The notes beneath the pieces are model-generated. The model was not told where the DNA came from. It worked only from the letters and a program-made list of their open reading frames with translations, and ran no database searches. The position numbers were made by a program, and so were the translations under genes. A stretch of 42,124 nt of DNA from Lacinutrix sp. Lineage in GTDB: Bacteria > Bacteroidota > Bacteroidia > Flavobacteriales > Flavobacteriaceae. Below, piece after piece: positions 16,837-24,520 of the stretch. The stretch spans positions 1-42,124 of the forward strand of contig NZ_JAQWGS010000014.1 in assembly GCF_029238095.1 (NCBI RefSeq), written 5' to 3'. How positions within the stretch are numbered: the first letter of the stretch is position 1; each line of letters begins with the position of its first letter.

Positions 16837-19695
16837 TCAAAATTTATAACTATATCCTAAAGAAAATTCTGTTCCTGGGTTTCTTAAAGAGAATGTTTGG
16901 TCTTGAGCACCAAAAGCTTCATAAAAGCTTTCTCTTTCGTCTCCCAAAATATTATTAACTTTTATATCGATAGCAGACTTTTTGTTCTCACCAAAGGTTT
17001 TATTTAATGTGAAATTTAGACTATGGAAAGGTTGTGTATAAACATCTGGTACAAAACCGTTACCAACAACTTCTAATGTTTTTCCTTGTACATTGTAAAA
17101 TAAACCAGCTCTAAAACCTTTCTCATCATTTGAGTAGTCTAAACCAGCATTAATTAAAAATGGCGATTGTCCTTGGAGTTGACGTGTATCGTCAACAGAT
17201 TCACCAACTCTAGCATTTGCAGTTCTTAAATTGAATTCTTGTTCGGTCATTGTTAATTTAGAATCTATAACCGAAACATTAGCATTAAATTTAAAGTTTT
17301 CTAATGAATTTAATAAGAAACCTAAGTTTTGTCTAAATTCAACCTCGCCACCAATAACTTGAGCATTTCCTAAGTTTGCAACTGTTAATTGTCTTGATGC
17401 TTGCGGAAAGAATGTTAACTCTAAGGGATCTTTAAAATCTTTATAAAAGCCACTAACTGCTATCATCTGGCCTTTCTCTCTAAAGATTTCATATCGTACG
17501 TCAAAGTTATTAATATAAGTTGGTCTTACCGTTTCGAATGTATTATTATTTAAACCACCAATAAAAAATCGGTTAGTTAAAGGATCAAAAATTTGTGCAT
17601 TGGAAGCTTCTTTAAAAGAAGGTCTTGCAGTAGTACGAGAGTAGGATGCTCTTAAATTAGTCTTTTCCTTTAAAGCATAAATTAAGTTTGCAGAAGGAAA
17701 GAAATCGAATTTATCAATAGTTTTTTCTCCAATTACAGCTTCACCAGCGCTTATTCCAGTATAGAACATAGAAAATTGTTCTGTTCTTAATCCTAATACA
17801 ACTTTAAGCTTTTCACTAGCATTAAATTCGTTTGAAACAAACATTGATGCCACATTAGATTCTCCTTCGTAAGAGTTTTCTGGTTGGAAGATGTTATTTG
17901 AGTCTAAGTAAGTACCATCACCAGTTGTAGTTGTCCATATATTTTCTTCAGCTAAAATAGTATTTACATCTCCATTAGTAACAATAGGAGAAGTTGTTTC
18001 AAATAAGTATTGATCTGTATTAAAATCACGATATTTAAAAGTAAAACCACCACCAAATTTTAATTTAGCGGGCTTATTAAATAGCTCATATTTTTTTTCA
18101 ATTTTAGCATTTGCTACCCAGCTTTCTTCAGATAAATTTCTCCATATACGTGTTGGGTTACCAACTGAGCTAGGATCTATTTCATATTGAATATCTGCTC
18201 CATTTTCTACAATTCTTAAAGCAGTTGTTCTATGATCTTTATCTAAAACTTGGGAGAAAGAAGGAGAGAAAACCCAATCTAAATTTATATCAGAATTATT
18301 GTCTAAAGTATGACTACCAGATAAAGATAAATTAGTTATGGCTCTTTGAGTATATAAAAGCTCATCAGCAGTAGCATCTAGAAGACCAGATCCAGCACCA
18401 GCTTCGCTAATTAATAAATTAAATTTCCCAGCTGAAGATTCACCATTTTGAATGTGTAAACCTGTTAATTTGTATTTGGATTTTTCAGTTTTGAAAGTTA
18501 ATCCTACAAGACCATTCATTAACACTTCATTGTGTCCAGAAGCGCCTTCTACAACACGTTGTATTGCTAAATCATTAATTAAATTACTATTAGTGTTATT
18601 ACGTTCATAATTACCATCAACTCTATCTTCGTAAAAAGTAGTGTTGTTTTTGTATGAAAATGATGCTTGATATCCAATTTTGTTAGTTTCGCCTAGGTCA
18701 TATTGGTTTCCTAATGTAAATCCTATATTGAAGTTGTTATTACTGTTTTCTATATCAGCTCCTAATTGTGATTCAAAACGTTTTGTAAGAGATGTTAAAA
18801 GCTGTTTGTTTTCAAAGGTAGCAGGTATAGATTGGTACCTATTTATTTTTCTGTTACGCATACCGTTGTCGTAACCAAAAACATCTGTTTTACTACCTTC
18901 GTAACTTAAGTAGTTATCTTTAAAGTGCATATTAGGGTTATAGCCTGTTCCTAAAGAAATTGAATATTCTGCCTTTGTAGGAAAATCTTTTGTTACTACA
19001 TTTACAATTCCACCAGTAAAGTCTGCTGGATATTCGGCCGATGCAGATTTTAATACAATTACATTATCTATAATATTAGTTGGAAAAATGTCCATTGGGA
19101 TAGTGTTTCTATCTGGATCTAAACCAGGAATGTCAACACCATTTAAAATAGATTTAGTATAACGATCACCAAGACCTCTAACATATACATATTTACCACC
19201 TTGAACAGATACACCAGGAACACTTTTTACAGCAGCAGCAATATCGCCAGCACCAATTTTTTTTATGCTTTGTGAAGAAAGCCCATCTAACATGGTTACA
19301 GATTTCATTTGTACGTTTAATAAAGCATTTTCAGTATTACGTCTAGTAGTAGTTGTTAAAACTACTTCTTCTAGTGCGTTTTCTGATGCATTTAAAGTTA
19401 CTTCTAGATCTGTAACGTTATCTACTGTAATGATAACATCACTAATTTCGATAGTTTGATAGCCAACGAAAGAAAATACTAGTGTATAGGTCCCAGGATC
19501 TAATTCAAGCTCATACTTTCCATCAAAATCTGAAGTTGTACCACTAGTAGTTCCTTTTACTAAAATATTGGCAAAAGGTAATACATCATTATATTCACCA
19601 TCGATTACCTTTCCAGCTACTATTCCTGTTTGAGAAAATCCAATTGCAGTTATAAAGAATACAATTAATGAAAGTATTTTTGTTATTTTTTTCAT
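16837..19695 (-). CDS. TonB-dependent outer-membrane receptor
   Basis: A 952-residue outer-membrane transporter. A signal peptide (about residues 1-21, ending GFSQ) is followed by a carboxypeptidase-regulatory-like beta-sandwich (about 24-110: GKVIDG, ATTSGTTSDFDGKYEL-like loop), a plug domain (about 125-235, VPGVSVQGGKYVYVRGLGDRY) and a 22-strand type beta-barrel ending in a C-terminal phenylalanine (SYKF). There is no SusD partner, so it is not a classical glycan-uptake pair. It follows the beta-helix lipoprotein gene by 82 bases, with a large RNA hairpin in the gap, and is probably cotranscribed. The substrate is not evident; the PiT gene nearby and the PhoB-like box upstream of the pair suggest a phosphate compound. 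Confidence 0.92.
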   Translation of the reverse strand: MKKITKILSLIVFFITAIGFSQTGIVAGKVIDGEYNDVLPFANILVKGTTSGTTSDFDGKYELELDPGTYTLVFSFVGYQTIEISDVIITVDNVTDLEVTLNASENALEEVVLTTTTRRNTENALLNVQMKSVTMLDGLSSQSIKKIGAGDIAAAVKSVPGVSVQGGKYVYVRGLGDRYTKSILNGVDIPGLDPDRNTIPMDIFPTNIIDNVIVLKSASAEYPADFTGGIVNVVTKDFPTKAEYSISLGTGYNPNMHFKDNYLSYEGSKTDVFGYDNGMRNRKINRYQSIPATFENKQLLTSLTKRFESQLGADIENSNNNFNIGFTLGNQYDLGETNKIGYQASFSYKNNTTFYEDRVDGNYERNNTNSNLINDLAIQRVVEGASGHNEVLMNGLVGLTFKTEKSKYKLTGLHIQNGESSAGKFNLLISEAGAGSGLLDATADELLYTQRAITNLSLSGSHTLDNNSDINLDWVFSPSFSQVLDKDHRTTALRIVENGADIQYEIDPSSVGNPTRIWRNLSEESWVANAKIEKKYELFNKPAKLKFGGGFTFKYRDFNTDQYLFETTSPIVTNGDVNTILAEENIWTTTTGDGTYLDSNNIFQPENSYEGESNVASMFVSNEFNASEKLKVVLGLRTEQFSMFYTGISAGEAVIGEKTIDKFDFFPSANLIYALKEKTNLRASYSRTTARPSFKEASNAQIFDPLTNRFFIGGLNNNTFETVRPTYINNFDVRYEIFREKGQMIAVSGFYKDFKDPLELTFFPQASRQLTVANLGNAQVIGGEVEFRQNLGFLLNSLENFKFNANVSVIDSKLTMTEQEFNLRTANARVGESVDDTRQLQGQSPFLINAGLDYSNDEKGFRAGLFYNVQGKTLEVVGNGFVPDVYTQPFHSLNFTLNKTFGENKKSAIDIKVNNILGDERESFYEAFGAQDQTFSLRNPGTEFSLGYSYKF

Positions 19696-19713
19696 TTTTA
19701 GTAATTAATTAAT

Positions 19714-19771
19714 ACAAAGACTGCTCAAACCCATAGTTATAGGTTATGAGCAGTCTTTGTTTTTATGGGTT
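19714..19771 (-). promoter_or_regulatory. Large intergenic RNA hairpin with possible pseudoknot
   Basis: On the leftward transcript the 14-base arms ACAAAGACTGCTCA and TGAGCAGTCTTTGT (19760-19747 and 19727-19714) pair perfectly. AACCCATA, just 5' of the first arm (19771-19764), can also pair with TATGGGTT in the loop (19735-19728), giving an H-type pseudoknot; a shorter AACC/GGTT pairing within the loop competes. The element starts 6 bases after the lipoprotein stop codon and ends 18 bases before the TonB-receptor ATG. No T tract follows on the minus strand, so a plain terminator is less likely than a translation or processing control. Confidence 0.6.
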
Positions 19772-19777
19772 GTGTTT

Positions 19778-21055
19778 TTAGAATCCTAATCCGCCAGCAA
19801 CATTAGAATATGTCCAGCTTAAGTTTGATGTTGTAGCACCTACAGTTTGTGCTCCAGCAGTTACAGCGGTAGCTTCAGAACCAAAACCAGTAACAGTAAC
19901 TGTTGTTGCTTTGTTTACAAATATATCTTCTACGGCAGTTACACCTGTAGGTAATACTATTTCCCAATTACTAAATGATACTAAACCGTTATTATAGTTT
20001 GTTGCAACACCATCATTATCTAATTCAACATCTGCAGAATCTCCAAATCCGTATGCATAAACATTATTAGTAATTGCTTGGGCATTACTTCTGTAATCTG
20101 CATACTCAGAGTTTACATCTCCATTACCTATTAAAGTTAAGTTCTGTAAAGTACAAGTTCCGTTTAAAGTTCCTTCTGGTCCATCAATCTCTAATGCGTG
20201 ATCAGATATAGCGTTTAATACTACAACTGCATTGTCTATAGTTCCAGAGTATGCTTGATCGATATCAAGCGCATCATCACCTTGTCCCCAAACTAATATA
20301 TTTGAAGCGTTAACAGTACCTCCAAAGAATTCAACACCGTCATCTTTGTTTCCAACTACTTCAATATTATCTATAGTAGTTCCATTTCCAACTGAACCTA
20401 GAGTCAAACCATTTATTTCATTTCCTTCTCCTAATAAAGATCCTCCATGACGAATAGAAATATATCTTAATATTCCAGAGTCATCATTATCTACTGCAGG
20501 ATCATCACCAGGACCATATAAACCAAAAGTGTCACTTGCAGGAATTCCTTCTATTTGTAATTCTGTAACATCACCAGGAAAAGAACCAGAAGCTCTACCT
20601 AATACAATTATTCCTCCCCAAAGACCAATGTTAGTTTCGTTTAAGTTTGTCCCAGCTGTTGATCCTATTTCAATATTATCTGCTTCTGCAGTAAAGATAA
20701 TTGGTTGGGCAGCTGTACCTTCAGCCATAATTTTTCCTCCTCTTGCAACAATTAAAGCAGATGATAAAGAACCAGTACCAGCACGACCTTTAATTATAGT
20801 TCCAGGCTCGATAGTTAAAGTTACACCATCTTGCACAACAACTTTTCTATCTAAAATATAGCAGTTATCTGCTGTCCATGTTTCATTAATAGCAATACCA
20901 CCAGATTTAACAATACAATCATCATCTGTTGAACCTGAATTATTGTTGTTAATTATTGTTGTTTCTTCTACTACAATAGGAGTGTCATCATCCTGTATAC
21001 ATCCATTAAAGACTAATGTGCTAATTGCAACTGCAGTTAATAATAATTTTTTCAT
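19778..21055 (-). CDS. Beta-helix-like lipoprotein, unknown function
   Basis: A 425-residue lipoprotein. The signal ends in a lipobox with C19 (VFNGC), followed by Asp and an Asn/Ser-rich linker. The rest is rich in Gly, Asn, Asp and short hydrophobic strands (VVVQDGVTLTIEPGTIIKG, ALIVARGGKIMAEG, IDNIEVVGNKDDGVEFFGG), the pattern of a right-handed parallel beta-helix. Homologues in Flavobacteriia are often mislabelled as multidrug transporters, but there are no membrane segments. It most likely sits on the cell surface or outer membrane and works with the TonB receptor encoded just downstream. A PhoB-like repeat array precedes it. Confidence 0.8.
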   Translation of the reverse strand: MKKLLLTAVAISTLVFNGCIQDDDTPIVVEETTIINNNNSGSTDDDCIVKSGGIAINETWTADNCYILDRKVVVQDGVTLTIEPGTIIKGRAGTGSLSSALIVARGGKIMAEGTAAQPIIFTAEADNIEIGSTAGTNLNETNIGLWGGIIVLGRASGSFPGDVTELQIEGIPASDTFGLYGPGDDPAVDNDDSGILRYISIRHGGSLLGEGNEINGLTLGSVGNGTTIDNIEVVGNKDDGVEFFGGTVNASNILVWGQGDDALDIDQAYSGTIDNAVVVLNAISDHALEIDGPEGTLNGTCTLQNLTLIGNGDVNSEYADYRSNAQAITNNVYAYGFGDSADVELDNDGVATNYNNGLVSFSNWEIVLPTGVTAVEDIFVNKATTVTVTGFGSEATAVTAGAQTVGATTSNLSWTYSNVAGGLGF

Positions 21056-21101
21056 TGTAAATGTTTTTAATATAGAATTAGTTTAAGTTAATTTTCTGAT
21101 A

Positions 21102-21147
21102 CAAAGAAACCACTAACTTTTAAAGTTTAGGTTAACTAGAGGTTAAA
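21102..21147 (-). promoter_or_regulatory. PhoB-like direct repeats and promoter of the lipoprotein/TonB-receptor operon
   Basis: Read on the minus strand, TTTAACCT (21147-21140), GTTAACCT (21136-21129) and a weaker CTTTAAAA (21125-21118) occur at an exact 11-base period. PhoB-family regulators bind direct repeats of this period, and the first two units resemble the cyanobacterial Pho box (YTTAAYYW). TTTCTTTG (21109-21102), one base off the -7 element, follows, so the repeats would cover the -33 region as in activated promoters. The regulator is not identified. Confidence 0.5.
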
Positions 21148-21193
21148 CCTATTTCATTAAAAAGTTAGATAAATGTTACTTAAACGTTTCTAA

Positions 21194-21209
21194 TTTCCTG
21201 ATTAGGAAA
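21194..21209. promoter_or_regulatory. Short inverted repeat in the lipoprotein-dgt divergent region
   Basis: TTTCCT and AGGAAA flank GATT. It lies in the 204-base region between two divergent genes, about 50 bases upstream of dgt. It could be an operator; the arms are short and chance is possible. Confidence 0.25.
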
Positions 21210-21259
21210 CATTAAATTAACATGAGTTTGTATATCTTGCAACTACTTAAGATTATACT

Positions 21260-22600
21260 ATGAACTGGGAACAATTACTCTCTTTAAAACGCTTTGGCGA
21301 TACAAACAAAAGACTAAGAAAAGAACAAGACGAAACACGCTTGGGTTTCGAGGTCGATTACGATCGTATTATTTTTTCTTCAGAATTTAGAAGTCTTCAG
21401 GATAAAACGCAAGTGATACCATTGTCTAAAACAGATTTTGTTCACACACGATTAACGCATAGTTTAGAAGTAAGTGTTGTAGGTCGTTCTCTTGGAAGAC
21501 GTGTTGGCCAAAAGTTACTAGAAAAACATCCACAGTTGCAAAATATTCATGGTTATCAAGCGCATGATTTTGGAGCAATAGTTGCTGCAGCTGCATTGGC
21601 GCACGATATTGGTAATCCGCCTTTTGGGCATTCTGGTGAGAAAGCTATAGGTGAATTTTTTAAGTCTGGAAAAGGTTTAAATTATAAAAACCAATTAAAC
21701 GAAAAACAATATCAAGATTTATGTGATTTTGAAGGTAATGCTAACGGATTTAAAATTGTTACCCAAAGCAGAGTAGGACGTGAAGGTGGTTTGCGTTTAA
21801 GTTATGCTACTTTAGGTGCTTTTACCAAATACCCAAAAGAGTCTTTACCAAAAAAGCCAACCAAGCACATTGCAGATAAAAAGTATGGGTTTTTTCAGAG
21901 TGAAAAAGAGGCATTTATTAATGTTGCTGAAGAATTAGGATTAAAAAAGCGAAGTGATAAAGATGCTAGTTATGCGCGTCATCCACTTGCGTTTTTAGTT
22001 GAGGCTGCAGACGATATTTGCTACACCATTATAGATTTTGAAGATGGTATTAATCTTGGATTAATTTCTGAAGCTTTTGCTTTAGAATATTTAATAAACT
22101 TGGTTAGAGATAATATTAAAACCGAAAAATATCACAAGCTATCTAATAAAGAAGATCGTGTAAGTTACCTAAGAGCTCTAGCCATTGGAGCCTTAATAGA
22201 TGAAGCTATAGATATGTTTATGAAAAACGAAGAAGCTATTTTAGATGGTACATTTAGCGAAGCTCTATTAGATAAAAGTAAATATGAAGCACAAATTAAT
22301 GACATTATTAAGTTAAGCGTCCAGAAAATTTATCAATCTACAGAAGTAGTAGATAAAGAGATTGCAGGTTATGGTGTGTTAAGTACATTACTAGAAACTT
22401 ATACCTTGGCAGTTAATAATTGTTATGCAAATACAGCTTCAAATTACGACAAGCTAATTTTAAAAGGCTTGCCTAAAACTATAAAAATAGATCAAGATAG
22501 TTTGTACGAAAGACTATTAAGTGTTTGCCATTATATCTCACTGTTAAGTGATAGTCAAGCAATTATTCAGTATAAAAAAATAAAAGGATTTAGTATTTAA
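21260..22600 (+). CDS. dgt: Deoxyguanosinetriphosphate triphosphohydrolase (dGTPase)
   Basis: HD-domain hydrolase of 446 residues, releasing deoxynucleoside and triphosphate from dGTP and possibly other dNTPs. The metal-binding set includes H67 in RLTHSLE and the H115-D116 pair in LAHDIGNPPFGHSGE; the N-terminal EFRSLQDKTQV motif is typical of dGTPase. Length fits the dGTPase-like group in Bacteroidota. It acts opposite to the reductase NrdAB in setting dNTP levels and may help against phage by lowering dGTP. Its stop overlaps the convergent dxs stop by 4 bases. Confidence 0.9.
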   Translation: MNWEQLLSLKRFGDTNKRLRKEQDETRLGFEVDYDRIIFSSEFRSLQDKTQVIPLSKTDFVHTRLTHSLEVSVVGRSLGRRVGQKLLEKHPQLQNIHGYQAHDFGAIVAAAALAHDIGNPPFGHSGEKAIGEFFKSGKGLNYKNQLNEKQYQDLCDFEGNANGFKIVTQSRVGREGGLRLSYATLGAFTKYPKESLPKKPTKHIADKKYGFFQSEKEAFINVAEELGLKKRSDKDASYARHPLAFLVEAADDICYTIIDFEDGINLGLISEAFALEYLINLVRDNIKTEKYHKLSNKEDRVSYLRALAIGALIDEAIDMFMKNEEAILDGTFSEALLDKSKYEAQINDIIKLSVQKIYQSTEVVDKEIAGYGVLSTLLETYTLAVNNCYANTASNYDKLILKGLPKTIKIDQDSLYERLLSVCHYISLLSDSQAIIQYKKIKGFSI

Positions 22601-24369
22601 TCGAGTTTATCTAAAATAAATTTTGTGAGATTTTTTGTGTCCAAACCAATAGATTCCTGCAGTTCAGCTACCGTTCCATGTTCTATAAAAACGTCTGGAA
22701 TGCCTTTTAAGTAAATGTCGTTTTTATAGTTATGTTCTGCTGTAAATTCTAAAATAGCACTTCCAAAACCTCCTTTTACAGCATTCTCTTCTACTGTAAT
22801 AATAGTATTGTGAGTTTTAAAAATACGATGCAGTAAATCTTCATCTAAAGGTTTTACAAAACGTATACCTATATGTGAAATGGTTTTTAATTTTTCATTT
22901 AAATCAATACATTCTTCAATAGTTGCTGCCATTGTTCCAAGACTAAGCACAGCAAGTTGTTTTCCTTGTTGAAGCACTTCGGCTTTTCTTATTTCAATTT
23001 TAGAAAATGGTTGTTTCCAATCTATTATAGTCCCACGACCACGAGGATAACGAATCGCAATAGGATGATTTAATCCTAACTGTGCTGTGTACATAATATT
23101 GCGTAATTCTATTTCGTTTCTTGGAGCAAAAACAATTAAATTTGGAATGCATCGTAAATAACTAATATCAAAAACACCATGATGTGTGGCTCCATCTTCT
23201 CCAACTAAACCAGCACGATCTAGGCAAAATATTACAGGTAAATTTTGGATAGCGACATCATGAATAACTTGGTCGAAAGCGCGTTGTAAAAAAGTAGAAT
23301 AGATATTACAAAACGGAATCATGCCTTGTGTTGTCATTCCAGCAGCAAGTGTTACTGCGTGTTGTTCTGCAATACCAACATCAAAAGCGCGTTCTGGTAG
23401 TTGCTCCATCATAAATTTAAGGGAACTTCCAGTTGGCATTGCAGGTGTAATACCAATGATGTTTTTGTTTTGTTTTGCTAATTCTACAATGGTATGCCCA
23501 AAAACGTCTTGAAATTTAGGAGCTTGGCTAAAGCCAGATTTGGCAATTAATTCTCCTGTAATTGGGTTGAATTTTCCAGGAGCATGGTAAGTAACTTGGT
23601 TTTCTTCAGCTTGACGTAAACCTTTACCTTTAGTGGTGATAACGTGTAAAAACTTAGGGCCTTTAACGGTTTTTAGTCTTTTTAATTCTAAAATTAAAAG
23701 TGGTAAATTATGACCATCAATTGGTCCTGAATAATCGAAGTTTAAAGCTTCAAAAATATTGTCTTGCCCTTCTATTCCTTTTTTAACATTGGTTAAATAC
23801 TGTTTTAGAGCACCAACACTTGGGTCTATACCAATAGCATTATCGTTTAAAATTACTAACAAATTACTGTTAGTAACTCCAGCATGGTTTAGGCCTTCAA
23901 AAGCCATTCCGCTAGCTATAGAGGCATCTCCAATTATTGCTATATGTTGTTTTTTAAAATCACCTTTTAACTGAGATGCAATAGCCATACCCAAAGCAGC
24001 AGATATTGATGTTGAAGAGTGTCCTACACCAAAACTATCAAATTTACTTTCGTTACGTTTTGGAAACCCACTAATACCATTTTTCTGTCTGTTGGTATGA
24101 AATTGTTTTTTTCTTCCAGTTAATATTTTATGTCCATAAGCTTGATGACCAACGTCCCAAATGACTTCATCTTTGGGAGTGTTAAAGACATAATGTAAGG
24201 CTATGGTTAATTCTACAACTCCTAAACTTGCTCCTAAATGGCCAGCTTTTGCAGCGACTGCTTCAATAATAAATGCTCGAAGTTCTTTTGCTAAAATAGA
24301 AAGTTCATCTTGTTTTAGTTGTTTTAGGGATTCTGGAGAATCGATGGCATCTAATAGTCGATTATGCAT
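22597..24369 (-). CDS. dxs: 1-deoxy-D-xylulose-5-phosphate synthase
   Basis: Thiamine-diphosphate enzyme (590 residues) that joins pyruvate and glyceraldehyde 3-phosphate in the first step of the methylerythritol phosphate route to isoprenoids. The N-terminal half has IWDVGHQAYGHKILTGR and the ThDP/Mg motif GDASIASGMAFEGLN ending in ILNDN; the middle has the transketolase-type domain (DVGIAEQHAVTLAAGM, DRAGLVGEDGATHHG, YPRGRG) and the C terminus is a transketolase C domain. It is slightly shorter than the E. coli enzyme (about 620), as is common in this group. The product route feeds the polyprenyl diphosphate synthase encoded at 40705. Confidence 0.95.
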   Translation of the reverse strand: MHNRLLDAIDSPESLKQLKQDELSILAKELRAFIIEAVAAKAGHLGASLGVVELTIALHYVFNTPKDEVIWDVGHQAYGHKILTGRKKQFHTNRQKNGISGFPKRNESKFDSFGVGHSSTSISAALGMAIASQLKGDFKKQHIAIIGDASIASGMAFEGLNHAGVTNSNLLVILNDNAIGIDPSVGALKQYLTNVKKGIEGQDNIFEALNFDYSGPIDGHNLPLLILELKRLKTVKGPKFLHVITTKGKGLRQAEENQVTYHAPGKFNPITGELIAKSGFSQAPKFQDVFGHTIVELAKQNKNIIGITPAMPTGSSLKFMMEQLPERAFDVGIAEQHAVTLAAGMTTQGMIPFCNIYSTFLQRAFDQVIHDVAIQNLPVIFCLDRAGLVGEDGATHHGVFDISYLRCIPNLIVFAPRNEIELRNIMYTAQLGLNHPIAIRYPRGRGTIIDWKQPFSKIEIRKAEVLQQGKQLAVLSLGTMAATIEECIDLNEKLKTISHIGIRFVKPLDEDLLHRIFKTHNTIITVEENAVKGGFGSAILEFTAEHNYKNDIYLKGIPDVFIEHGTVAELQESIGLDTKNLTKFILDKLD

Positions 24370-24447
24370 TAGTTGTATAAAGAAAGTGTAAAATTATTAA
24401 AAACTGGTCTTAAATTTCGTTGAATAGTCAATAAAATACGTTTAAAA

Positions 24448-24479
24448 TTGTAATAATTGTAAGTTGGGTGTTATATTTG
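24448..24479 (+). promoter_or_regulatory. Promoter of the M36 protease gene
   Basis: TTG at 24448-24450, 21 bases, then the exact -7 element TATATTTG (24472-24479). The element lies inside the longest open frame, which supports the later start at 24521. Confidence 0.6.
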
Positions 24480-24520
24480 TGACTATTAAAAAGAAAAATT
24501 TTAAAACACTGCACAAAATT

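Noticed and set aside
24464..24520. Longer N terminus of the M36 protease
   Set aside because: The -7 promoter element lies inside it, and a normal signal peptide begins at 24521.
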